This document shows positions 1 to 7,815 of a stretch of DNA of 48,547 bases, piece after piece. Source of the DNA: Magnetococcales bacterium (lineage in GTDB: Bacteria; Pseudomonadota; Magnetococcia; Magnetococcales; UBA8363); contig JADGCQ010000015.1 in the NCBI GenBank assembly GCA_015228925.1, forward strand, positions 1-48,547, given 5' to 3'. A program made the translations under genes and the position numbers. The notes beneath the pieces were generated by a model. That model saw nothing but the letters and a program-made list of their open reading frames with translations. It did no database searches and was not told where the DNA came from. Every line of letters begins with the position of its first letter. Within the stretch, counting starts at the first letter, position 1.

Positions 1-11
1 AATCCCCCAGA

Positions 12-32
12 CCCCTTTTTTCTTTTAATAAT
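12..32. repeat. Left copy of terminal inverted repeat
   Basis: These 21 bases, beginning CCCCTTTTTTC, are the exact reverse complement of the last 21 bases of the window (48527-48547). Such a match at both contig ends usually marks a repeat at which assembly broke, rather than a transposon end; no transposase lies beside either copy. The first 130 bases are otherwise AT-rich and hold no gene. Confidence 0.6.
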
Positions 33-151
33 ATTTTTTATTGATACCAATAAAACAACGAATATCAATACGCTATGGTGCCAAGAAATTTTAAATGCAA
101 CTGCCCTGGTCAATCTCTCAGGGAGATGCGTCCCAATCCAATGATGGCAAG

Positions 152-182
152 GGGAAGGGGGGGGATTATCCCACCCCTTCCC
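152..182 (-). terminator. GC-rich hairpin downstream of ppdK
   Basis: A G-rich arm (152-164) pairs with a C-rich arm (170-182) over 12 base pairs with one G-A mismatch and a loop ATTAT. It sits about 25 bases after the ppdK stop in the direction of transcription. There is no T run on the minus strand, so it may be an RNA 3'-end stabiliser or a Rho-assisted stop rather than a classical intrinsic terminator. Confidence 0.4.
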
Positions 183-207
183 ATGGACTAAAGATCCAAC
201 GACAACC

Positions 208-2874
208 TCAACCATTCTTCAAAGCGGCCTGGGCAGCGGCCAAACGGGCAACAGGAACCCTGTAGGGGGAACAAGAAACATAATCCAACCCCACCGACTC
301 AAAAAAGGTGATGGATTCGGGATCACCACCATGCTCACCGCAGATGCCCAGTTTGATCCCAGGACGTTTCTCACGCCCTTTCATGGCCGCCATTTTGACC
401 AACAATCCCACCCCGAATTGATCGATACTGACAAAAGGATCCTTGGCAAGCAGATTTTTACGTACATATTCCTGTAGGAATGGACCCGCATCGTCGCGTG
501 AAATACCCATGGTGGTTTGGGTCAGGTCATTCGTGCCAAAAGAGAAAAACTCCGCATGAACCGCCAATTCGTCTGCCGTCAGGGCGGCCCTGGGCAACTC
601 AATCATGGTACCAATACGGTATTCCAACTGAACCCCGGTCTCTTGAATGACCCTCTCACAAACCGCAACCGCTCGATCTTTCAAATATTTGAGTTCGGTC
701 TCTATACCAACCAACGGAATCATGATTTCTGGAGTGATGAGAAAACCCTCGGATTTGATCAGATGGCAAGCCGCCTCCATCACCGCTTGCACCTGCATTT
801 CGTAGATTTCCGGGAAACTGATACCAAGACGGCAACCACGATGCCCCAGCATGGGATTGAATTCCTTCAGACCCTCAACCCGCTGCCTGACTTTTTCGAC
901 AGGCATACCGAAGACCAGTGCCACTTCGCTTTGCCCCTCCTCATCGTGAGGAATAAACTCGTGCAATGGTGGATCCAAGAGCCGAATGGTGACTGGGAAC
1001 CCGCGCATTTCACGGAACAATCCTTCAAAATCAGCACGCTGCAAAGGGAGAATCTTATCGATGGCCCGACGACGATCGGCATCGGTTTCGGAAAGGATCA
1101 AACCGCGCATATGAATGATACGGTCTGCGCCAAAAAACATGTGTTCGGTACGACACAACCCAATCCCACGCGCCCCAAAACCACGGGCGGTACGTGCATC
1201 ATCCGGGGTATCGGCGTTGGCACGGACCGTCATCCGGGTAAATCCATCCACCCACTCCATGAAGGTGGAAAAATCTCCAGATAGTTCAGGATTTTGCGTA
1301 GGAACCTGTCCCAACATCACCTCTCCGGTGGAACCGTCGATGGTCACCCAGTCACCTTTGTTGACCACGACGCCTCCCATGGTGAACAGTTCTTTTTCCA
1401 TATCAATGGAAAGACCAGAACAGCCCGAGACACAAGGGCGGCCCATCCCACGGGCTACCACCGCCGCATGGGAGGTCATGCCGCCGCGAGCGGTGATGAT
1501 CCCCTTGGCCGAATGCATGCCATGGATATCTTCGGGACTGGTTTCATCGCGCACCAACATGACCATTTGTCCTGCGGCAGCCCATTGTTCCGCTTCGTCT
1601 GCCTCAAATACCACCTTACCCGTTGCCGCCCCTGGAGAGGCTGCCAACCCTTTGCCCAGCACCTGCTTTTTGGCTTTTGGATCCAAGGTAGGGTGGAGCA
1701 ATTGATCCAGTGATTCCGGTGCCACACGGGATACCGCCTCACGGGTATTGATTAATCGCTCATGAACCATATGTACCGCAATTTTCAAGGCCGCCTTGGC
1801 GGTCCGTTTGCCATTGCGCGTTTGCAGTAACCAAAGTTTATTGCGTTGTATGGTAAACTCGATGTCCTGCATATCCCGGTAGTGTGTTTCCAGCCGCTTT
1901 TGGACGGCATAAAGTTCTTTGTACAATTCCGGCATCGATTCTTCCATGGCCGGTAGGTTGGAACCATTGAGGTTTTTCCCTTCAATGGTAATCTGCTGCG
2001 GGGTGCGAATACCGGCCACAACATCTTCCCCCTGGGCATTGATGAGGTACTCACCGAAAAACCTGTTATCCCCTGTGCTGGGATCCCGGGTAAAAGCGAC
2101 CCCGGTGGCGCAATCATTGCCCATGTTGCCAAACACCATGGCCTGTACATTGACGGCGGTACCCCAGGTTTCTGGGATGTCATTCAAACGGCGATAAGTG
2201 ACCGCCCGTGGAATGGTCCAGGAGTTGAACACCGCTCCGATGGCCCCCCACAATTGATCCTGGGGATCTTCTGGGAAAGGTTTTCCGGTCACTTCCAATA
2301 CTTTGGCCTTGTATTTTCCTACCAAGGTTTTCCATTCATCCGCCAGGACCGAGGTGTCTTCCGTTTTGCCCGCCTGTTCTTTCATGTGACGCAGCATATG
2401 TTCAAAATGGTGGTGGTCAACACCCAACACCACATTGGAGTACATCTGAACAAATCGCCGGTAGGAATCATAGGCAAAGCGGGAATCATTGGACCGTTTG
2501 ATCATCCCCTGGACGGTGATATCGTTAAGACCCAGGTTTAAAACGGTGTCCATCATCCCAGGCATGGAAACTCTGGCCCCGGAGCGGACGGAGACCAGCA
2601 GCGGATTGTCTGGATCACCGAACTTGGCCCCCATCACCTTTTCAACTTCCGATAACGCCGCTGCCACTTGTTCTTTGAGTCCGTTGGGATAATCACGAAG
2701 TTTCAGATACAAACCACAGACTTCGGTACTGATAGTAAACCCGGCGGGGACAGGGATACCCAGGCGCATCATCTCTGCCAGATTAGCCCCTTTGCCACCC
2801 AAAAGATTTTTCATTCCCGAATCACCTTCGGCCCGGCCATCACCGAAGAAATAAACAAATTTCTGCTCAAACAT
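208..2874 (-). CDS. ppdK: Pyruvate, phosphate dikinase
   Basis: This 888-residue cytoplasmic enzyme interconverts pyruvate, ATP and Pi with phosphoenolpyruvate, AMP and PPi; the length is normal for the family. The N-terminal nucleotide-grasp domain starts with GGKGANLAEM near residue 28. The swivelling phosphohistidine domain carries GGMTSHAAVVARG near residue 460, whose His is phosphorylated. The C-terminal PEP-utilising barrel ends with GICGEHGGDP. The ATG at 2874 is preceded by AGGAGGAAGG at good spacing, which fixes the start. It is transcribed alone; the next gene upstream on the same strand is at most a tiny peptide gene. It probably works in gluconeogenic or PPi-linked central metabolism. 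A PEP synthase is excluded by the overall PPDK arrangement. Confidence 0.97.
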   Translation of the reverse strand: MFEQKFVYFFGDGRAEGDSGMKNLLGGKGANLAEMMRLGIPVPAGFTISTEVCGLYLKLRDYPNGLKEQVAAALSEVEKVMGAKFGDPDNPLLVSVRSGARVSMPGMMDTVLNLGLNDITVQGMIKRSNDSRFAYDSYRRFVQMYSNVVLGVDHHHFEHMLRHMKEQAGKTEDTSVLADEWKTLVGKYKAKVLEVTGKPFPEDPQDQLWGAIGAVFNSWTIPRAVTYRRLNDIPETWGTAVNVQAMVFGNMGNDCATGVAFTRDPSTGDNRFFGEYLINAQGEDVVAGIRTPQQITIEGKNLNGSNLPAMEESMPELYKELYAVQKRLETHYRDMQDIEFTIQRNKLWLLQTRNGKRTAKAALKIAVHMVHERLINTREAVSRVAPESLDQLLHPTLDPKAKKQVLGKGLAASPGAATGKVVFEADEAEQWAAAGQMVMLVRDETSPEDIHGMHSAKGIITARGGMTSHAAVVARGMGRPCVSGCSGLSIDMEKELFTMGGVVVNKGDWVTIDGSTGEVMLGQVPTQNPELSGDFSTFMEWVDGFTRMTVRANADTPDDARTARGFGARGIGLCRTEHMFFGADRIIHMRGLILSETDADRRRAIDKILPLQRADFEGLFREMRGFPVTIRLLDPPLHEFIPHDEEGQSEVALVFGMPVEKVRQRVEGLKEFNPMLGHRGCRLGISFPEIYEMQVQAVMEAACHLIKSEGFLITPEIMIPLVGIETELKYLKDRAVAVCERVIQETGVQLEYRIGTMIELPRAALTADELAVHAEFFSFGTNDLTQTTMGISRDDAGPFLQEYVRKNLLAKDPFVSIDQFGVGLLVKMAAMKGREKRPGIKLGICGEHGGDPESITFFESVGLDYVSCSPYRVPVARLAAAQAALKNG

Positions 2875-3008
2875 AAACCTTCCTCCTCATTGAATGAATT
2901 GTCCGCAATACGCAACAACGACAGGGGGAATATAACGAGACACAACATCTCTTCGGCCTGGGAAATCAAAATGAAACCACGCACATATTTTCAACTGAAA
3001 TCGACCTT

Positions 3009-3089
3009 CTACGACAAAGCAAGACCGTTTATACATGACGGTGACGTACAAATCAAGTCACCATCACCGATGTATGTCGCCTTATCCAT
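3009..3089 (-). CDS. Possible 26-residue peptide upstream of ppdK
   Basis: A 27-codon frame (26 residues plus TAG) starts at ATG 3089 and is preceded by AAAGGAG seven bases upstream, one of the better ribosome sites in the window. It encodes MDKATYIGDGDLICTSPS followed by eight more residues, with two cysteines five residues apart. It lies 135 bases ahead of ppdK on the same strand, so it could be a leader peptide or a small independent protein. I do not recognise a family. Short length means it could be chance; the ribosome site is the main support. Confidence 0.35.
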   Translation of the reverse strand: MDKATYIGDGDLICTSPSCINGLALS

Positions 3090-3373
3090 CCGACTTCTCC
3101 TTTATGATTTGCCGTTACTCCAAGCCTGGTGCTTCGTGCCCGTTGACAATCCCATCTTCGGAAGAATCTTTTTAGTAAATTTATTATAAAGAAACATACT
3201 ATTAATAAATACTGATGCAAAATATTAACATCCTGCGGTCAGAGATGGAAAAAAATTAATTTTATATATGTGTTGCTCGTATTGTAGATACATGCCACCA
3301 TTGGGGATGATTCATTATCGTTCGCCGCTTATGAAGTAACCTGTTTTGACGCACATTTGCTAGGCTGCCTGCC
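3090..3373. other. AT-rich intergenic region
   Basis: No gene is evident here. The 3180-3290 part is very AT-rich with runs such as TTATTATAAAG and is a reasonable place for promoters of the divergent genes on either side, but I could not pick a convincing -35/-10 pair. Confidence 0.4.
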
Positions 3374-3790
3374 ATGATCCTACACCCTCAAAAAAAAACG
3401 ACCAGACCAACCTGTCATAACAACCCGGATTCCAATACCCATTCCACGGGCGGGCATCCCCGGAAAAAGCTGGAGTCGCACCTCTCTTTATGGATCAGCG
3501 TGATAACCTGGGGTTGTCTTTTCTGGCTTCTCGATAGGGTGAAATCGGCAATGCCCGAACCCAGTACCTTTTTTACCCGAGTGTTTGAATTGAATGTGCG
3601 ATCCACTTGGGATATGCAGCGGGTGTTGGAATCGACAACATGGATGCTGGTGTTGGCACTGGTTTCTTTGATCAATATGGTTATTGGCGTAGCCCGAAAT
3701 GGCGGAAAATACCGAACACCAGAGATAGCGTCCCTGATTTTGGCTGGAACTGCCTGCGCTCTTGCCTTATGGCTGATGCGTGTGGAATAA
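3374..3790 (+). CDS. Small membrane protein, unknown function
   Basis: This encodes 138 residues. A polar, Lys/Arg/His-rich head of about 38 residues is followed by a membrane segment (about 40-58, SLWISVITWGCLFWLL), a loop, then two further hydrophobic segments (about 88-106 and 117-134). The pattern is that of a small inner-membrane protein with three helices. No known family is recognised. The ATG at 3374 has no clear ribosome site, and a later start would remove the first helix, so the start is uncertain. It is followed by two hairpins and converges on the transporter gene. The hydrophobic pattern argues for a real gene rather than chance. Confidence 0.6.
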   Translation: MILHPQKKTTRPTCHNNPDSNTHSTGGHPRKKLESHLSLWISVITWGCLFWLLDRVKSAMPEPSTFFTRVFELNVRSTWDMQRVLESTTWMLVLALVSLINMVIGVARNGGKYRTPEIASLILAGTACALALWLMRVE

Positions 3791-3817
3791 CGGCGGGAAT
3801 TGCACAACCCCCGCAAA

Positions 3818-3853
3818 CAACCATCCCCCGGATAATCGTCTGGGGGATGGTTG
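3818..3853. terminator. Inverted repeat between convergent genes, 1
   Basis: CAACCATCCCCC (3818-3829) and GGGGGATGGTTG (3842-3853) form a perfect 12-base-pair stem with a 12-base loop. It lies between the stop codons of two convergent genes and could act in both directions. No T run follows on either side. Confidence 0.5.
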
Positions 3854-3860
3854 ACAACAG

Positions 3861-3894
3861 GCACCCTGCGAAGAATCCTCCCTTCGCAAGGTGC
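3861..3894 (+). terminator. Inverted repeat between convergent genes, 2
   Basis: Arms 3861-3873 and 3882-3894 pair over 12 of 13 positions around an 8-base loop, followed on the plus strand by TTTGCATCTT. It is the better terminator candidate for the small membrane protein gene and sits just ahead of the transporter stop codon. Confidence 0.5.
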
Positions 3895-3907
3895 TTTGCA
3901 TCTTCCA

Positions 3908-5275
3908 TCAATGGCTAGCCGGTGCCAGAGGGGTGGTCGGAACACCCATCTCCATTTGGACTGGCTGAACTTGTTCACTTTGGTTGCGTTCCGCCGTCGG
4001 ATGCCAACCGGCAATAGACATCATGAGAAAGAATCCAACGGTGTACGCCAGCGTGACATGCCAACCATGGCGGAGCCAGTTACCAACCGATTTGGCTTCG
4101 GGAAAGGTGTTGGAAAGGGCAACACCGGCGGAAGATCCAAACCAGATCATCGAACCACCAAATCCCACGGAATAGGCCAGAACCCCCCAATCATAGCCCC
4201 CTTGTTTGATGGCCAAGGCGGTCAAGGGGATGTTATCAAAAACAGCCGAAACATAACCCAACCCGAGAGCGGTCTGCCAGGAGGCCAGAGGGAGCTTTTC
4301 TACAGGCATCAAAGAGGCACAGACCACTAGGGAGAGGAGGAAAATAGTCCCTTTGAACGTTTCCGGCATGATTTTCCATTCGGGAGTCCGCACAAAAGCG
4401 GACAGCAGTAACGCGACCCATACCCCGACACCGATGAACGGGAACGTGTCGGAAATTTCGTTAAACTTGATATTGACGACCATGTTGACGGCAATGGCCA
4501 CAATCAGAATGAACGCGACGATGGCGACCCGTCCACCATCAACTTTGATGTTGATGGCGTGATCGGCCTTGATCGGAGAATGTTTATCCTGTTGCAAGGC
4601 GGCGGGAATGCCACAAATCAACAGCGCGAAAAATGCACCGGCATACGCATGGAGGACGGCTGAAGGGGCAATTCCGGCGATCCACATCATGGTCGTCGTG
4701 GTATCTCCCACCACACTCCCGGACCCCCCCGCATTGGATGCGGCGACGATCCCGGCCAGATAGCCAACGTGGACTTTGCCACGAAAAACCGCTTTGGCAA
4801 CCGTTCCACCAATGAGTGCCGCAGCAATATTATCCAAAAAGCTGGAAAGGACAAAAACCAAAGCCAACAAAACAAAGCCTCCCTTCCATCCTTCCGGCAG
4901 AAAACGGGGGAGAAGATCGGGCACCTTGCTGTGTTCAAAATGGTTGGAGAGCAAGGCAAATCCCATCAGCAAACAAAACAGGTTGGCCAGAATCACCCAT
5001 TCATGCTCAAAATGCTGCACCAACCCGGTTATCCCTGTCCCATGCTTGAACCCGGTAAAGATCAGCTTGTAGAGGACGATGGTTGCCACCCCTGTCAGGG
5101 CCACCTGCAAGGTGTTGTTGTGGAAAAGAGCCACCCCCAACAGCACCAGTGCAAATAGGATAAAATCCAGCGGAATGCCGAACAGCGACGGCCCATCAAC
5201 CCCAGTGGTGGAACTAGCCCAGGCGGTGGCTGGAGCAAGCACCGCCGCCAACAGAAAAAAGAGAAATCGTTTCAT
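3908..5275 (-). CDS. NhaD/CitMHS-type Na+/H+ antiporter-like transporter
   Basis: This 455-residue inner-membrane protein belongs to the ion-transporter superfamily that includes NhaD antiporters and citrate carriers. I start it at ATG 5275 because MKRFLFFLLAAVLAPATAWA is a typical signal peptide and AAGG lies upstream; a longer frame adds 20 unlikely residues. It has roughly 11-13 hydrophobic segments. The stretch NAGGSGSVVGDTTTTMMWIA closely resembles the NhaD signature with its ion-binding Asp and Thr residues, and SSFLDNIAAALIGG is the matching first half-repeat motif. Sodium/proton exchange is therefore the best guess, with citrate or another carboxylate as alternatives. It stands alone, with a 300-base AT-rich region upstream that probably holds its promoter. 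Confidence 0.82.
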   Translation of the reverse strand: MKRFLFFLLAAVLAPATAWASSTTGVDGPSLFGIPLDFILFALVLLGVALFHNNTLQVALTGVATIVLYKLIFTGFKHGTGITGLVQHFEHEWVILANLFCLLMGFALLSNHFEHSKVPDLLPRFLPEGWKGGFVLLALVFVLSSFLDNIAAALIGGTVAKAVFRGKVHVGYLAGIVAASNAGGSGSVVGDTTTTMMWIAGIAPSAVLHAYAGAFFALLICGIPAALQQDKHSPIKADHAINIKVDGGRVAIVAFILIVAIAVNMVVNIKFNEISDTFPFIGVGVWVALLLSAFVRTPEWKIMPETFKGTIFLLSLVVCASLMPVEKLPLASWQTALGLGYVSAVFDNIPLTALAIKQGGYDWGVLAYSVGFGGSMIWFGSSAGVALSNTFPEAKSVGNWLRHGWHVTLAYTVGFFLMMSIAGWHPTAERNQSEQVQPVQMEMGVPTTPLAPASH

Positions 5276-5576
5276 GCCATGTGACCTTATTGGAGTTGAA
5301 TGAAAAATATTGGGGAAATTCGGAAAGCACCGCATGTTCAGTAAAGTAGTGCTAAATCATTGATTTGTAAACATTAAAATAGTGTAAAACACGATTATGA
5401 TATTTTTTAAATATCTCCTATATATAATAAAATACACTATATATTTGTAATATTTACCGCTAAGAAGACATATAATTCATATTAATTTTATCTTTATGCA
5501 GAACGCCCATCTCAGGAGGTTCTGAACGGAAGTGATGGACTATCGACCCGTTTTGACCATCACAATCATGATCCGA
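5276..5576. other. AT-rich intergenic region upstream of the transporter
   Basis: No gene seen. The stretch 5340-5500 is far more AT-rich than its surroundings, with several TATA-like hexamers, and most likely contains the transporter promoter and the 3' end of the preceding operon transcript. No specific site could be assigned. Confidence 0.4.
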
Positions 5577-6278
5577 TCAACGGACAAGACGATAACCAAT
5601 GCCTGTTTCTGTCATAAGGTGTTTGGGGTTGGAAGAATTTTCCTCGATTTTTCGCCGAAGTCCTGCCATGAAAACCCTGAGATAATGCGGCCTTTCCACA
5701 TAGTCAGGCCCCCAAACCTTTTGCAAAATAAACCGATGGGTCAACACCAACCCCACGTTGGCTACCAGCAAAGTCAATATCTGATATTCGATCGGTGTCA
5801 AATGGACCGGAGTGCCACCACGACTGACCCGGCGATGTACCATATCGACCTGGACATCCCCAAACTCAAAAATTCCCCCCTCATTGTCCTCATGACCATC
5901 ACGGCGTGCCCGCCGCCGCAACACGGCACGGATGCGCGCATGTAATTCGGGGACTCCAAAAGGTTTGGTCAGATAATCATCCGCACCCGCATCCAAAGCC
6001 GCCACTTTCTGCATCTCCTCGGTACACACCGATAGCACCAAGATGGGAATTTCACACCAAAGTCTAAGCTCCCGGATGACATCGACCCCATCCCGGTCCG
6101 GCAAACCCAAATCCAGAATGATCAAATCGGGACGGCGTGAGGCGGTCTCCATCAGCCCCTGTTGCGCCGTTTCCGATTCCCATACTTTGAAGCCATTGGC
6201 CGATAAGGCCATGGCCACGTAGCGACGAATCATCTTTTCGTCTTCAATCAAGACCACACTCTGTTGCGGTTCGCTCAT
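5577..6278 (-). CDS. KdpE-like (OmpR-class) response regulator
   Basis: This 233-residue DNA-binding regulator has an N-terminal receiver domain (about 8-120) and a winged-helix output domain (about 135-230). The acidic pair is in LIEDE, the phosphoacceptor is Asp56 in LIILDLGLPD, and the conserved Lys is in YLTKPFG. Overall it resembles KdpE most. Its ATG overlaps the stop of the kinase gene by four bases (ATGA), so the two are translationally coupled and very likely form a pair. No kdpFABC potassium pump genes lie nearby, so the target genes are unknown and the kdpE symbol is withheld. Confidence 0.9.
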   Translation of the reverse strand: MSEPQQSVVLIEDEKMIRRYVAMALSANGFKVWESETAQQGLMETASRRPDLIILDLGLPDRDGVDVIRELRLWCEIPILVLSVCTEEMQKVAALDAGADDYLTKPFGVPELHARIRAVLRRRARRDGHEDNEGGIFEFGDVQVDMVHRRVSRGGTPVHLTPIEYQILTLLVANVGLVLTHRFILQKVWGPDYVERPHYLRVFMAGLRRKIEENSSNPKHLMTETGIGYRLVR

Positions 6279-7798
6279 GGACTCACCTCTGTATCACAAA
6301 TAACGGTGGGTGGTTTACCCAAGGGGAAAATAATCTCAAATTTTGCTCCGCCCTCTTTTCTATTTTCAGCACGGATGCTACCGCCATGCGCCCGTACCAC
6401 GGCGCGAACAATGGAAAGACCCAATCCGACGCCACCTGTGCCCGCAATGGTTTTCCCATGGACAAACTTGGAAAATATGGCCTCCTCCTGACCTTGGGGA
6501 ATCCCCGGGCCATTGTCCATGACATGCACCACCACCCCTTGCTCAGCGACATGGGCCGCCAGTTCAATACGACTGCCAACGGGTGTATGACGCGCCACAT
6601 TTTCCAACAAATTGCGGAAAACCCGCTCCACCATGGTGGCGTCCATCTCCAACAATGGAATATCACTCCCCATGGTGACATCAATGATATATCCCCGCAA
6701 AACATCGCCGCTGGTTTTGAGTGCCGATCCCACCACCTCTTCCAAGACCTGCCATTCCTTGTGCAAGGTGACACTATCTTGGTGAAGACGCGCCATATCC
6801 AGCAATTTATCGACATCCGACAAAATTAGGTGTATCTGATCCCTGATGCCACCCAACATGATCTGGTGCGTTTGGGGTAATGGGGGAAAACTCCATTGCA
6901 TCGCATCCGCCATCCCTGCCATGGCCGCAATCGGCGTGCGCAAATCGTGAGAAAGGCTTGCCAACAAGGCATTACGCAACCGTTCCGAATCAATCTCCAA
7001 CAAGGCCTTGCGTTCTCTGGCGGCATAACTCAACCGTTCCAAAACCAATCCCATAAACGTAACACACATGCGTAACAAAGATTCCTGTTCCCCAGACAAA
7101 ACCCCGTCTGTCTGTTTCAAGGTTAACACCATGATCCCTTGATTTTTTTCACTTCCCTGTAATGGAATATAGAGGGAACCGTCCATCAAACAGGTACGAA
7201 AATCGGGCAAGGTTCCCATATTTCCGTCGAAGATACGCTGTGCCCAAGGAAGGTTGACCCACGCGGACGGGTTTCCATCCACCGACAACTTGCCCGTGTC
7301 ATCGGGGAAAATTAACACACCATGCGCATCAAAATTATCCGAAACAAATCGGCGACATGGACGAATAATTTGATCCGGTGAGGCAATTCCCGTCAATTCC
7401 CCCGCCAATTCATAGAGTGAACGGATGCGTTGTTCCCGATTCTCGGCAATGACAACCTGATTCCGCAATCCAGACGCTAGATGGGTCGTAATCATGGCGA
7501 TCAGCAGCATCAAGGCAAGGGTCAGCAAATATTGAAGTTCGATGATCTCGAAGGATGAATGTGGCGGGACAAAAAAATAAAAATAGATCGCGATACTCAA
7601 AAAAGAGGCCAGAATCGAGGCCCTGCCATTGAGTTTGAGTGCCACCAAAAACACGAGAAACAGGTATACCATCAACACATTGACCATCAAAATATGGGCA
7701 TGCAATGGCAATAACAAAGCAGTGGTCATGCCGATCAGGGCAACCACCAACAACTCATCTTTCATCGCTGTGAGTATGGCGTACTGCGGATTTTCCAT
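6275..7798 (-). CDS. Sensor histidine kinase, short KdpD-like (DUF4118-GAF-HisKA-HATPase)
   Basis: I take ATG 7798 as the start (507 residues), with AAGGA upstream. Membrane helices between about residues 15 and 110 match the DUF4118 region of KdpD, including FFVPPHSSFE. A GAF-like region follows (about 130-255). The HisKA motif is SLSHDLRTPIAA with phosphorylated His284, and the ATPase domain shows DNGPGIPQG and GLGLSIVRAV. The large KdpD N-terminal part (nucleotide-binding and USP-like domains, several hundred residues) is absent, so it should not sense K+ the way KdpD does. It lies 17 bases after the larger kinase and overlaps the regulator gene by four bases. Confidence 0.88.
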   Translation of the reverse strand: MENPQYAILTAMKDELLVVALIGMTTALLLPLHAHILMVNVLMVYLFLVFLVALKLNGRASILASFLSIAIYFYFFVPPHSSFEIIELQYLLTLALMLLIAMITTHLASGLRNQVVIAENREQRIRSLYELAGELTGIASPDQIIRPCRRFVSDNFDAHGVLIFPDDTGKLSVDGNPSAWVNLPWAQRIFDGNMGTLPDFRTCLMDGSLYIPLQGSEKNQGIMVLTLKQTDGVLSGEQESLLRMCVTFMGLVLERLSYAARERKALLEIDSERLRNALLASLSHDLRTPIAAMAGMADAMQWSFPPLPQTHQIMLGGIRDQIHLILSDVDKLLDMARLHQDSVTLHKEWQVLEEVVGSALKTSGDVLRGYIIDVTMGSDIPLLEMDATMVERVFRNLLENVARHTPVGSRIELAAHVAEQGVVVHVMDNGPGIPQGQEEAIFSKFVHGKTIAGTGGVGLGLSIVRAVVRAHGGSIRAENRKEGGAKFEIIFPLGKPPTVICDTEVSP

Positions 7799-7815
7799 CA
7801 ATTTTAAGGAATCCT

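Noticed and set aside
517-2692. Several plus-strand open frames opposite ppdK
   Set aside because: They lie antisense within a certain gene, have biased composition with frequent Pro/Thr/His and no domain; they mirror the codon pattern of ppdK.
5577-7798. Genuine KdpDE potassium system
   Set aside because: The kinase lacks the KdpD N-terminal domain and no kdpFABC is present; only similarity to the C-terminal half supports the name.
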